A stretch of 64,000 nucleotides of DNA. Source: Gammaproteobacteria bacterium (GTDB taxonomy: Bacteria > Pseudomonadota > Gammaproteobacteria > Steroidobacterales > Rariloculaceae). Position numbers and translations under genes: made by a program. The stretch spans positions 1 through 64,000 of the forward strand of contig JAJDWR010000068.1 of the NCBI GenBank assembly GCA_022825505.1, read 5' to 3'. This document shows, piece by piece, positions 42,656 to 51,696 of the stretch (its first letter is position 1; every line of letters starts with the position of its first letter). Below the pieces are notes generated by a model. It was not told the origin of the DNA. It saw only the letters and a program-made list of their open reading frames with translations, and made no database searches.

Positions 42656-44542
42656 CTAGTCGCCGTAAACTACCGTCAGGTACGCGCTATTGGACGTCCC
42701 GTCACCCCAGGGTGCCACGGCCGCCGTATTCAGTGGCGGCGGATTGACCACCACCAGTTCGAACCGTCCCGCCTCCCCGAGAAGATTGTCGTCCAGTGTC
42801 ACCTCCATCTCCACCGCGCTCAACGGCCGGTTCGGTACCGGCATGCCCCTGAAGAACACCTGCGAACGCTCGACGAAATTGAATCCCGTCAGCGTGAGCG
42901 TCAGGTCGTCCGCACCGGCCGTCACCATGATCGGGTCGATGGTCGCAATTGCAGGCTGCAATGCCTCACCGGGATTGCGCAGCGCCGTCGACCGGGGCCC
43001 GGCGTCGCCGAACAGCGCCTGCCGGTAAGCGACAACCCAGGGCAGGCCATCCACCGGAGGATTGGCGGGCGCCCTGATCCAGAACGGGCCGCCGTGCCAG
43101 GACCGGTAGCCGGGTTCCACCACCCTGCCGTCGAAGATCACGGTGTCCACCGCCCGCAGGTTGGCCGCGTCGGCCAGGGGATCCTCGTCCAGGATGACAA
43201 TGTCGGCAATCTTGCCCTCCTCCACGGTGCCCAGGTCATCGCCCCTGCGAACCATCTCGGCGGCCCACCGGGTCGCTCCCTGGATGATCTGCATGGGCGT
43301 GACGCCGGCTTCAACGAAGATCGCGATCTCGTGGTGCAGGTTGTTGCCGGGGACCATCCTCGCGTTGGTGTTGGCGCCGGGCACCAGCCGTCCACCGGCA
43401 TCCACGAAGTCCTTGTGAAACCGGAGCGCGGCCCGCCATCCCCTCATCCTGGTCTCGTAGATTTCCCGTGCTTCCGCCGTAAGCCCGTCCATGTCGGCCA
43501 GCCCGTTGGGACCCATGGGCCCGGCGGCGCCCTGGGCGGTACCCGACGTATTGGTATAACGATCGAGCGCCGCCACCATCCGGTCGGGCGGATAGTACGC
43601 CAGCAGATCGGGACCCGCCTCGGCAAAGAATCGGCGGTCGTCCTCTTCGAACCGCTTCCAGTCCCTGGGATAGCCGGGGTATTCGATCTTGAACGTCGGC
43701 GTCAGCGCGGTTCCGCTCTCCACCAGCAAGCGGATCAGCAACTCGGCCCTCTCGGGGTCGATGTCGGCATACATCTCAAGTTCATCGCCGCCGGCATCGT
43801 CCGAAGGATTGCGGGTAATGGCCCAGGGCACGCCCGCAGAGTGAGGCAGATTCGTCGAGCCCAGCGCGGCGGCATCCCGCGGCCCGAACGACGGCCCGTA
43901 AGAGCGCGTGAATACCGGCACGCCCCGCCTGTCGGCCACCTCGAACCCGGCGCGGTAATACTCCGGGGGCAGTCTGCCGTCCTGGAAGATGATGTAGTCG
44001 GCGGTGGCGTCGATGTACGCATTGACCAGACTGCGCGTATCCTCGACGGACTGTGGCCCGCCGTTGGGCGTAAGGGTGGTCTGCAGCGCCATCACCGCGC
44101 TCGGCTGCCGGCGGCTGATGCGCGAGATGCCCGTAAAGCTTCTCGGGCCGCGCACGTGTCCCTTGATCGCGGCGTCGCGCTGAGCCACGGCCAGTTCGCC
44201 GGAATTGCCGACGTCGATGGTCGAGGTGATGCCGTGATTGAGCATGATCTCGCCGTAGTACCAGTTGTAGCTCACCTGGGCGTCCCAGAGGCCCGGGAGA
44301 ACGTATTTCCCGGTGGCGTCGATGACCGTGGCATCGACCGGCGTCGAGGCCGTCGCCCCCATGGCCACCCCGGTGATCCTGTTGCCCTCGATCACGATGA
44401 CCGCGTCGGAAACCGGCTCACCGCCGTTGCCGTCGATCAGGGTGCCGCCGGTGATCACCAGCGCCGGCTCCTGCGCGGCGACGCGCGTGACCGGCCACTG
44501 CACGGCGCCAATAATGACGGCCAACACTGCGCATCGCGCCAT
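42656..44542 (-). CDS. exported amidohydrolase-like protein lacking metal ligands, with C-terminal IPT/TIG-like domain
   Basis: 628 residues from the ATG that gives a normal signal peptide (MARCAVLAVIIGAVQWPVTR); longer starts at 44608 and 44689 are possible. The amidohydrolase scaffold is clear: ALVITGGTLIDGNGGEPVSD, VIDATGKYVLPGLWDAQV and, late, GTVEEGKIADIVILDEDPL. But the HxH metal site after 'PGLWD' is Q89-V-S91, and the usual Asp of 'GtDt' reads GANTN. These losses suggest a non-hydrolytic protein or different chemistry. Residues about 535-628 (IDPIMVTAGADDLTLTLTGF, VERSQVFFRGMPVP) resemble an IPT/TIG Ig-like domain. About 290 bases upstream are gene-free. Confidence 0.78.
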   Translation of the reverse strand: MARCAVLAVIIGAVQWPVTRVAAQEPALVITGGTLIDGNGGEPVSDAVIVIEGNRITGVAMGATASTPVDATVIDATGKYVLPGLWDAQVSYNWYYGEIMLNHGITSTIDVGNSGELAVAQRDAAIKGHVRGPRSFTGISRISRRQPSAVMALQTTLTPNGGPQSVEDTRSLVNAYIDATADYIIFQDGRLPPEYYRAGFEVADRRGVPVFTRSYGPSFGPRDAAALGSTNLPHSAGVPWAITRNPSDDAGGDELEMYADIDPERAELLIRLLVESGTALTPTFKIEYPGYPRDWKRFEEDDRRFFAEAGPDLLAYYPPDRMVAALDRYTNTSGTAQGAAGPMGPNGLADMDGLTAEAREIYETRMRGWRAALRFHKDFVDAGGRLVPGANTNARMVPGNNLHHEIAIFVEAGVTPMQIIQGATRWAAEMVRRGDDLGTVEEGKIADIVILDEDPLADAANLRAVDTVIFDGRVVEPGYRSWHGGPFWIRAPANPPVDGLPWVVAYRQALFGDAGPRSTALRNPGEALQPAIATIDPIMVTAGADDLTLTLTGFNFVERSQVFFRGMPVPNRPLSAVEMEVTLDDNLLGEAGRFELVVVNPPPLNTAAVAPWGDGTSNSAYLTVVYGD

Positions 44543-44835
44543 CGACTTCCGAATCGGCCACCCCGCCGCCGACGAGGTTCTCACGTTCCGGGCCGGATTC
44601 CCCTGCATCGGCGCATGCGCCGCGCCACTCCTTCCAGCGTTATTGCATATCACGACATCTGCTCCCATTCGAACGTTGTTTCTGCCCACCCGCTCGTTGC
44701 ATGCATGCCTGTGTCCATGGTGCCTGTTTCCGCTCTCGACCTTCCCATTTGTGACAGACCTGTAACGCGGCTTGAATCACCTGTGCCGGCTGCCCAAGAA
44801 TAGGAAACTCCGCCAGATACAATAGCGAGATTCCG

Positions 44836-45183
44836 GTGAAGACTAGCAACCGTATCGTTCGTTTTCCATGGACTGCGGCATTGGCCATCGCCGGTACGCA
44901 AGCCGGCGCACAAACGCCGCCCGCTGCAGGTACGGATTCGGTACCCGCCGTGACGCAGATCGCCTACCTCAAGGCCTCGAATTCCGAAGTCGGCGATCTG
45001 TTCGGATTCGCCGTGGGGCTGAGCGGCGACGGCGACACGCTCGCCGTGGCGGCCTACCTGGAGGACGAAGCCACCCGGGGCGTCCGGACATCCGAGCCAC
45101 AACCCTTGCTGATCGTCCCCAATCTGGATCCGTGGCGGTCCGGAGACAACCGGGCCGAGGAGTCCGGTGCCGTTTACCTGTAA
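44836..45183 (+). pseudogene. truncated FG-GAP (integrin-alpha-like) repeat protein
   Basis: A GTG-initiated frame of 115 codons: signal peptide (ending AGAQ), then one FG-GAP-like repeat AYLKASNSEVGDLFGFAVGL, SGDGDTLAVAAYLEDEATRG, and a break-off after ESGAVYL at TAA. Intact members carry five or more such repeats, and the 'SGAVY' motif normally continues into the next blade. I see no continuation in other frames in the 40 bases before the next gene's end. It is probably a 3'-truncated remnant; a short functional protein is less likely. A TACAAT sequence at 44818-44823 could be a -10. Confidence 0.55.
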
Positions 45184-45223
45184 ACCAATAATCGAACGAC
45201 GGAAATAGACTCCCGATCGTCCG

Positions 45224-46198
45224 CTACGGTGTTTGTCGACCCGCGGACTTGCTCAACTGCCATTCGGTACCGGTCTCGAGACGAAACGCTTCCAGTTCCG
45301 ATATCGAAGGAAGTGAGGGTTGGGCGCCCATGCGAGTCGCGGCAAACGCACCTGCGCTCGATGCCAGTCGGACAGCATCGGCACGCCGTAAACCGCTCCC
45401 CCATCCAACGGCCAATGCGCCGCTGAATGCATCGCCGGCCGCGGTCGTATCCACCGCAGCTATCGGCGTGGCGGGCACCAAGACGACTCCGGACTCATCC
45501 GCCAATAGCGCGCCGGCCGACCCCATCGTAATGATCACGCACGACGGTCCCATGCCGAGCAACACGCCCGCGGCTTCCCGGGCAGAGGACTCGTCGGCAA
45601 CCCGGATCCCGGTCAGCCCCCCGGCCTCCGACGCGTTCGGCTTTATGCACGTGATGTTTCGGAGCAGCGTCTCGGGTAGCGGTTTTTCAGGCGCTGGTGC
45701 TGGATCGAGAATGACCGGCACCCCCGCCTGAGCGGCGATTTCGGCCGCGCCTTCGACGACGCTCAATGGCAACTCCAGTTGCATGACCAGAACATCCGCC
45801 TCCCGAATGACCGCAGCCGCACGTTCGATGTCTTCCAGGGCGATCGCATGATTGGCCCCGGACGCCACCGATATCGCGTTTTCCCCGGCCTCGTCGACCA
45901 GTATCAACGCCACCCCCGTCGCGTTCTCCGGATCGCGCACGATCAGGTCTGTGTTTATGCCGTCACCCCGATAACCGGCGATGGCCTGATCGCCGAAAGC
46001 GTCCGCGCCGACTCGGGATATGAATTGAACTTCGCCCCCCAGCCGGGCCGCGGCAACGGCCTGATTGGCGCCTTTGCCGCCGGCTGCGACAAGAAACTCC
46101 CCTCCCACAACGGTTTCCCCCGGCATTGGAATGCGACGGGACTTCACGATCATGTCGGTATTGGAACTGCCGACGACTACGATCCTGGTCTGTTTCAT
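45224..46198 (-). CDS. rbsK: ribokinase (PfkB family)
   Basis: 324 residues. The PfkB signatures are intact: AAGGKGANQAVAAARLGGEV with ISRVGADAFGDQ (signature 1), and DTTAAGDAFSGALAVG (signature 2) with the catalytic base Asp in GDAF. IVVVGSSNTDMIVKSRRIP is the sugar-binding N-terminus of ribokinases. It phosphorylates ribose to ribose 5-phosphate. AGGAG before ATG 46198 supports the start over one 12 codons earlier. It lies 63 bases after the sugar permease gene and downstream of the ADP-ribosylglycohydrolase gene, which fits salvage of ribose released from a nucleoside-like compound. Confidence 0.9.
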   Translation of the reverse strand: MKQTRIVVVGSSNTDMIVKSRRIPMPGETVVGGEFLVAAGGKGANQAVAAARLGGEVQFISRVGADAFGDQAIAGYRGDGINTDLIVRDPENATGVALILVDEAGENAISVASGANHAIALEDIERAAAVIREADVLVMQLELPLSVVEGAAEIAAQAGVPVILDPAPAPEKPLPETLLRNITCIKPNASEAGGLTGIRVADESSAREAAGVLLGMGPSCVIITMGSAGALLADESGVVLVPATPIAAVDTTAAGDAFSGALAVGWGSGLRRADAVRLASSAGAFAATRMGAQPSLPSISELEAFRLETGTEWQLSKSAGRQTP

Positions 46199-46261
46199 GA
46201 TCTCCTGGGTGCCAGGGAGCGCTTGGCCATGCAAGGTGAAGGAGCGGCAAAGCCCATTGGA

Positions 46262-47260
46262 TCAAGCCCCCGCCGCGATAATGAGGACCAGACCCAGAAT
46301 GAAGCTGACGAACATCATCCCGATCAGCCGATCGGTGCCCGCGGGTGCGTCCCTGAATTCCTTCCACACGAAGACGCCCCAGAATGCCGCCACCATCGTG
46401 GCGCCTTGCCCGAGTCCGTAAGAAATCGCGGGCCCGGCAATGCCGAATGCAATGATGGAAAACAGCATGCCGACACACCAGATCATGCCGCCGGCAATGC
46501 CCCATACATGATCCTTGCCCGTACCCCGGAAGTATTGGGACGGAGCAATCGGATCGCCCTGGAACGGCTTCAGCATGATGATCGTGTTGACAACAAAATT
46601 GCTCAACAGGATGCCAAGGGAGAAGAACACCATGGCGGTATACGGGCTCAGCATCCCTGCCTGCATGTCGACAAAGTCAGGCGACATGGCGGCAGCAACA
46701 AACCGATAGAAAAATCCCATGAGAATGCCGCACAGAACGGCCAGGCCGAGACCGAGGGTGCCGCGCGAACCGCCCTGCCCCGGCAGGCGCCTGTAGGCCA
46801 TCGCATCCATGACGATCGCGGCCGTGACCAGGCCCACTCCGGCGAAGAGCATCACCGGATCGCCCTGGGGTTGGGCGACATAGTTCACGACTACGCCGAT
46901 CACCAGCGCGAGGCCGATCCCGACCGGAAACGCCACGGCCATCCCCGCGAGCGCGATGGCCGCTACGAGCAGGATATTGGCAACGTTGAAGACGACCCCA
47001 CCGAGGACAGCAGAGCCGAGATGGGTTGTCGACGCCTGGGCCAGATCGTCAAGGAATCCGCGGCCCTCCGAGCCCACGCTTCCCATCGTGAACGCGAAGA
47101 GCAGCGCGGCCAGCAGTACGCCGATCACATAGTCCCAGTAGTACAACTCGAAGCGCCAGGTCCTGCCGGCGAGCTTCTGGGTGTTGGCCCAGGACCCCCA
47201 GCAGAGCATGGTGATGACGCAGAAGACGACGGCCACGGCATAGTCTTGCAGTACAAACAT
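46262..47260 (-). CDS. GRP/EamA-type sugar permease
   Basis: 332 residues with ten hydrophobic segments. The sequence resembles the glucose/ribose uptake (GRP) branch of the drug/metabolite superfamily: AVVFCVITMLCWGSWANTQK at the start, GIGLALVIGVVVNYV, GILMGFFYRFVAAAM and a late GQGATMVAAFWGVFVWKEF. It would import a pentose or nucleoside across the inner membrane. It is placed between the exported ADP-ribosylglycohydrolase-like lipoprotein gene (27 bases) and ribokinase (63 bases), all on the minus strand, so the three probably form one operon. Confidence 0.82.
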   Translation of the reverse strand: MFVLQDYAVAVVFCVITMLCWGSWANTQKLAGRTWRFELYYWDYVIGVLLAALLFAFTMGSVGSEGRGFLDDLAQASTTHLGSAVLGGVVFNVANILLVAAIALAGMAVAFPVGIGLALVIGVVVNYVAQPQGDPVMLFAGVGLVTAAIVMDAMAYRRLPGQGGSRGTLGLGLAVLCGILMGFFYRFVAAAMSPDFVDMQAGMLSPYTAMVFFSLGILLSNFVVNTIIMLKPFQGDPIAPSQYFRGTGKDHVWGIAGGMIWCVGMLFSIIAFGIAGPAISYGLGQGATMVAAFWGVFVWKEFRDAPAGTDRLIGMMFVSFILGLVLIIAAGA

Positions 47261-47287
47261 GTCAGTTCCTCAATGGTGTTCCGGCGG

Positions 47288-48811
47288 TTATTCCGGAGCC
47301 GTGCCGGTGGCCGAGCCCGTGGCCAAACCTGCGGCCAAGCCGGTTGCTGAGCCGGCACCGGGTACATACCAGAGGTTATTAACCAGATCGACCCCACCGC
47401 TCATCTCTTCCTGCACCACGCGGTCGACGACCAGCACGCCCCTCTCGGCCATCGCCTGAATCGTATCGATGCCATCGTCGGGGAAGCCGCCGCGCGTTCT
47501 GTGGATGTTGTAGCGGCCGGAAAACGATCTCCCGAATGCCTGCTCGACCCCCTCCCTGCCGATCATGAACCCCAGCAGCCCGCCCCATGTCGCCGCAGGA
47601 TTGTCGGAGTCCCAACCTGCCAGGACGGCGATCTTGACAGTTTCCCGGTAGTCGCCTTCACCGTACAGGAGGCTGACGATGCTCGCGGCAAAGTTGATGC
47701 CGGAGGCGTAGCAGCCATTGCATTCCAGGTTTCTCGACGTCATGTCGTAGCCGTCCGCCTCTTCAATCTGGTAGCGGACATGGACCTCGTCGCGAGCCTG
47801 CTCCCAGGGCACGCCGGCCTCGTATCGGCTCTTGACGAAATCGAACATCTTCGCCGTATAGGAGTCGTCCGGCACGCGCAGGCGTGCCCGGTCCGCCATC
47901 CAGAAGATCTGGTCCTTCATCGGCAGGTCCTGGTCGACCCGCGAGGCCAGCGCATGCATCTCCACATAGAACTCCGCCGCCCACGCCGCGTTCTCCCAGG
48001 CCGTGGTGCGGATCGGCAGATAGGCCATCTCCAGCGCCACGTCAGGCCGGCCCGGCGCAAACAGGCCGAATATCTCGGTCGTCAGTTGCGCGTCGATCAT
48101 CTCGGAGTCGGGATTGTTGGCGGGATCGCCGGTGGCCGGTGGCACCAGGCCCTGGACGCGCATCAGGTCGTGTGCCGTCTGGTTCGACACCCAGAGAAAG
48201 TTCTGTTTGGCGCCGTTTGCGGTGGTAAATGGCGTGTTCTCGTCGGAATAGATATGCGTGAGCCAGCCATCGCGGATCTGTTCTCCGCTGAGGATGCTGG
48301 TCTGATGACTCAACAGCAGGTGCTGGTAGATGTACTCGATATCGGTGTCGTCGTCGGCACCCCAAATCTCGTCCTCGTCCACAAGCACCCAGTCGATGGT
48401 CGTTGAAATTCCGCCCCGGATATTGACCTGATCGGGCTGGCCCCAGTCGTCGCGGGTATAGAATTCCCCGGCCGCTCCCTCCCCGCCGATCTTGTCCGAT
48501 TCCGTCACGATCCCGGTCCAGTTCGCGATGCACTGGCCCAGCCAGAAGCCATAGAGCTTGTCGACATACGCCTGCCGGGATATGACGAGGTCATCGGGCG
48601 CCGGCGTATAGGGAAGGTAGTCAAGGGAAGGATTGACCAGGCCGGCGGCGGCGGGCACGACACCCGAATTCACGGCCTGTGGCTCGCTCTGACTGGATTG
48701 CTGTTCACATCCGGACAGGAAAATTGCGACGGGCAGGAAAGCCGTGATGATGGTGACAAATACGGGCCGGGTTCGCCCGCCACAGTCGTGACCGGCTCGA
48801 TGATCGATCAT
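47288..48811 (-). CDS. ADP-ribosylglycohydrolase-family lipoprotein
   Basis: 507 residues. The N-terminal signal ends in LSGC (Cys35). The ADP-ribosyl-crotonase/DraG-like family motifs are present: KLYGFWLGQCIANWTG, IWGADDDTDIEYIYQHLLL (metal-binding Asp cluster) and KIAVLAGWDSDNPAATWGGL (the second Asp pair). The family hydrolyses N- or O-glycosidic bonds of ADP-ribose or related nucleosides with Mg. GGGAGG before ATG 48811 fixes the start. The C-terminus carries four short GSAT/GLAA-like units. Export is unusual for a family best known from cytoplasm, and with the sugar permease and ribokinase downstream it suggests extracytoplasmic ribose release. Confidence 0.82.
   Translation of the reverse strand: MIDHRAGHDCGGRTRPVFVTIITAFLPVAIFLSGCEQQSSQSEPQAVNSGVVPAAAGLVNPSLDYLPYTPAPDDLVISRQAYVDKLYGFWLGQCIANWTGIVTESDKIGGEGAAGEFYTRDDWGQPDQVNIRGGISTTIDWVLVDEDEIWGADDDTDIEYIYQHLLLSHQTSILSGEQIRDGWLTHIYSDENTPFTTANGAKQNFLWVSNQTAHDLMRVQGLVPPATGDPANNPDSEMIDAQLTTEIFGLFAPGRPDVALEMAYLPIRTTAWENAAWAAEFYVEMHALASRVDQDLPMKDQIFWMADRARLRVPDDSYTAKMFDFVKSRYEAGVPWEQARDEVHVRYQIEEADGYDMTSRNLECNGCYASGINFAASIVSLLYGEGDYRETVKIAVLAGWDSDNPAATWGGLLGFMIGREGVEQAFGRSFSGRYNIHRTRGGFPDDGIDTIQAMAERGVLVVDRVVQEEMSGGVDLVNNLWYVPGAGSATGLAAGLATGSATGTAPE
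47307..47354. repeat. 4 x 12-base imperfect tandem repeat in coding sequence
   Basis: Four consecutive 12-base units (GTGGCCGAGCCC, GTGGCCAAACCT, GCGGCCAAGCCG, GTTGCTGAGCCG on the plus strand) encode, on the minus strand, four-residue units GSAT, GLAA, GLAT, GSAT at the C-terminus of the ADP-ribosylglycohydrolase-family protein. The unit length is a multiple of three, so copy number could change without breaking the frame. Confidence 0.7.
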
Positions 48812-48954
48812 CAGATTCCTCCCTGATTCAGCGTTGAATGGACGACCGGCGCATTGAACGGCTCAATTCCCGTCAGCCGCTTTGCCGACAATGATATCTC
48901 AATCGAATTCGATGCTTTTCGAGCGAATGCCAGGCTACGGCCCAAGCACCTTAC

Positions 48955-48966
48955 TTGACATGACAA
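48955..48966. promoter_or_regulatory. TTG-N6-CAA site / consensus -35 before the first IorAB pair
   Basis: TTGACATGACAA lies 45 bases upstream of the 49011 start. Its first six bases are a perfect -35 hexamer, and TCATAT 18 bases on could serve as a poor -10. It also fits loosely the TTG-N6-CAA pattern of the stronger palindromes further right, but its inner bases are not symmetrical, so this may be just a promoter element. Confidence 0.35.
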
Positions 48967-49010
48967 CTTACCTGCGCATCATATGTCACAAGGACAAGAG
49001 ATAACCAGCC

Positions 49011-49475
49011 ATGCAAATCAGCTTGCAGGTTAACGGTCAGGCCCGGTCGGTCGATGTCGAACCCGATACGCCCTTGCTGTGGACTCTCCGCGAGCACCTG
49101 GGCCTGATCGGAACCAAGTTCGGATGCGGGGTGGCAATGTGCGGCGCCTGCATGGTGCACGTGGATGGCCAGCGGGCCTTCGCCTGTCAGACGCCGGCCA
49201 GCGTCCTGGAGGGTCGGTCGGTGGATACCATCGAGGGCCTGTCCGACGGGGAGGAAGACCACCCGATTCAGCGAGCCTGGATCGAGGAACAGGTGCCGCA
49301 GTGCGGCTATTGTCAACCGGGCATGATGATGAGCGCCCTCGATCTCCTGCAGAGCAATCCGTCACCGACCCGCGAAGAAATCGTCACGCACATGAACACG
49401 AACCTGTGCCGGTGCGGTACCTATCCAAGGGTCGTACGGGCAATAGAGAGGGCTGCCGGGGAGATGGGAGCATGA
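49011..49475 (+). CDS. (2Fe-2S) subunit of a molybdenum hydroxylase, IorA-type (pair 1)
   Basis: 154 residues. Two [2Fe-2S] sites: plant-ferredoxin type [20 protein letters not shown] with a further Cys in FACQTP, and the second cluster [10 protein letters not shown] ... CRCGTYPR. The linker [15 protein letters not shown] is typical of the isoquinoline 1-oxidoreductase alpha subunit (IorA) rather than the xanthine dehydrogenase type. It passes electrons from the molybdenum centre of its partner to an external acceptor. Its stop overlaps the partner start in ATGA. A near-identical layout recurs at 60770. Confidence 0.92.
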   Translation: MQISLQVNGQARSVDVEPDTPLLWTLREHLGLIGTKFGCGVAMCGACMVHVDGQRAFACQTPASVLEGRSVDTIEGLSDGEEDHPIQRAWIEEQVPQCGYCQPGMMMSALDLLQSNPSPTREEIVTHMNTNLCRCGTYPRVVRAIERAAGEMGA

Positions 49476-51682
49476 ACCGCCCGATCGATCTTGACCGCAG
49501 GGACTTCCTGAAGGCCGGTGCGGGACTCACGTTTGCGATACCGCTGACCTCGAAACTGGCGGGCTGCGTGTCGGCTGTCGACCCGCAAGCAGAAGGCATC
49601 CGGGTCGAAAACGCCTACGTGCAGTTGATGGCGGACAATTCCTGCACCATTTTCGCGCCGCCCTGCGAGATGGGCAACGGCTCCTTCACGGCAGTCCCCG
49701 TGATCGCGGCCGAGGAAATGGATGTGGACTGGAGCCTCGTCAACCTGGAGTTCTCGCCCGCCATCGACGAACTCTATGCGAACCCGACGCCATGGGTTCA
49801 CGGCAACATGCTGACCATCGGTAGTACGGCGGTGATGGCCTATTACCCGATCGTGCGCCGGGCCGGCGCCCAGATACGCAAGACCCTGTTGCAGCTGGCC
49901 GCCGACCTGTGGGGCGTGCCGGCCGCCGAGTTGCGCACTGAACCGAGCCGCGTGGTGCATGCGGCGAGCGGCCGGAGCCTGACCTATGGCGAGGTCGCGG
50001 CGCGCGGCATCGTCCCGGATTCACTGCCCGAGGTGGACGATACGGAATTGAAGGACCCGGCGGAGTTCCGGCTTATCGGCAGCGAAGGCCTGCAGCGTGC
50101 CGATACGCCGGACAAGGTGCGCGGCGAACCTGTCTACAGCATCGACACACGATTGCCGGGCATGCTCTACTCCACCGCGAAACGCGGCCCCTTCTTCAAC
50201 CGACGTCCCGTTTCCGTCAACGAGGATGAAGTGCTGGCGATCCCCGGCGTGATTGCCGTGACGGAACTGGACGATGGCGCGGTCGCGGTCACCGCCCGCA
50301 CGTACGAGGCGGCGCTGAAGGGCGAGCGGGCCCTGAACATCCAGTGGAGCAACGCCGTTGCGGACGCAAGCTACGACAGCGCGACAGACCTTGCCGGTCT
50401 GGTCGATGTCGCTGACGATCTTTCCGTTGAAGGATACGACGTGGGCGACTATCTCGGCGAGTCCGGTGACAGCGCGGTGCAGGCGCTTCAAGCAGCCGAG
50501 GCGGTCTTCGAGCGGCGCTACCAGGCCGATTTCCTGTATCACGCCCAGTTGGAACCGCTCAATGCCGTTGCCAATGTGACTGACAATGGCCGGAGGCTGG
50601 AACTCTGGGCAGGTACCCAGGGGCCATCCCAGTGCATCGGCACCGCGGCGGAGGTGCTCGGGATTTCGCGCGAGAACGTGACGCTTCACCGGTCCTTCCT
50701 GGGCGGCGGTTTCGGCCGCCGCGCAGTACGGGACCATGACTGGGCCATGGACGCCGTGCGGTTGTCGAAATTGCACGGAGCGCCGGTGAAGAGCATCTGG
50801 AGCCGCGAATCCGACGTCGCCTCGGGCCGTTTCAAGCCGATATCGGCACAACTGATTCGGGCGACCGAAACCGAAGACGGGCTCATCGGCGCCTATCATC
50901 AGCGCATCGTCTCCGACGCACCATTGCGCTACGTGGATTCGGAGCGCTGGGAGCTGGGGCATCACGTACCCCAGATCGCCGCGCCCGAACTGATGCATTC
51001 CCCCTACGCCGCGATCACCGACTACAAGGGCGAGTTCGTGCAGGTGGAATCGGATGTCCGCGTGGCCGCGATGCGTTCGGTGGGGAATCTGCCCACGACG
51101 TTTGCCCGGGAATCGTTCGTGGACGAATTCGCACGCGAGAAAGGCGTCGACCCGCTTGAGTTCCGGATTCGAATGTCCGCAGGACACGACGAAACGATCC
51201 ATCTCCTTGAAAAAGTTGCCGAAATGAGCAACTGGGGCAACCGGCCCGGACTCGGCTGCGTTCTCGGCGAGGAACACTTCGCCCTGGTGGCCGAAATCGA
51301 TCTGGAAGACAGCGGAGAGATCGTTACCAGGCGAGTCTGGGTCGCCATGAACGCCGGCGTGATCGTGCACCCGGACAACGCGGACAACCAGATCGCCGGT
51401 GCGGTCATTCAACATCTCGGCGCCGCGCTTCGGGAACGGATCTCCTTCACCGAGGGCCGGGTGGATCAGAGCAATTACTTCGACTACCAGATCGTGCGAA
51501 TGGCACAGGCTCCAGAAGTCGAAGTGTATTTCGAACCCTCCCACGAGCCGCCCAGACAGGTTGCCGACGGCGGCGCGCGATCCATCGTCCCGGCGGTGGC
51601 CAACGCCCTGCACGACCTGGCCGGCGTGAGGCTGCGCCACCTGCCCCTAAACGCGGAACGCGTGCTGGCTGCGCTGGCCTGA
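49472..51682 (+). CDS. molybdopterin-binding subunit of a molybdenum hydroxylase, IorB-type (pair 1)
   Basis: 736 residues. A Tat signal [18 protein letters not shown] (8-25) marks export as a folded complex with the small subunit. Molybdenum-cofactor-domain motifs follow the IorB layout: [34 protein letters not shown] near the end, [15 protein letters not shown] in the middle, [14 protein letters not shown] and [20 protein letters not shown]. The family hydroxylates N-heterocycles or oxidises aldehydes with water as oxygen source. No cytochrome subunit gene adjoins. It is coupled to the iorA-like gene by four bases; a DUF6152 gene follows after 14 bases, perhaps in the same transcript. Confidence 0.9.
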   Translation: MNRPIDLDRRDFLKAGAGLTFAIPLTSKLAGCVSAVDPQAEGIRVENAYVQLMADNSCTIFAPPCEMGNGSFTAVPVIAAEEMDVDWSLVNLEFSPAIDELYANPTPWVHGNMLTIGSTAVMAYYPIVRRAGAQIRKTLLQLAADLWGVPAAELRTEPSRVVHAASGRSLTYGEVAARGIVPDSLPEVDDTELKDPAEFRLIGSEGLQRADTPDKVRGEPVYSIDTRLPGMLYSTAKRGPFFNRRPVSVNEDEVLAIPGVIAVTELDDGAVAVTARTYEAALKGERALNIQWSNAVADASYDSATDLAGLVDVADDLSVEGYDVGDYLGESGDSAVQALQAAEAVFERRYQADFLYHAQLEPLNAVANVTDNGRRLELWAGTQGPSQCIGTAAEVLGISRENVTLHRSFLGGGFGRRAVRDHDWAMDAVRLSKLHGAPVKSIWSRESDVASGRFKPISAQLIRATETEDGLIGAYHQRIVSDAPLRYVDSERWELGHHVPQIAAPELMHSPYAAITDYKGEFVQVESDVRVAAMRSVGNLPTTFARESFVDEFAREKGVDPLEFRIRMSAGHDETIHLLEKVAEMSNWGNRPGLGCVLGEEHFALVAEIDLEDSGEIVTRRVWVAMNAGVIVHPDNADNQIAGAVIQHLGAALRERISFTEGRVDQSNYFDYQIVRMAQAPEVEVYFEPSHEPPRQVADGGARSIVPAVANALHDLAGVRLRHLPLNAERVLAALA

Positions 51683-51696
51683 ACCGGAACGCTACC

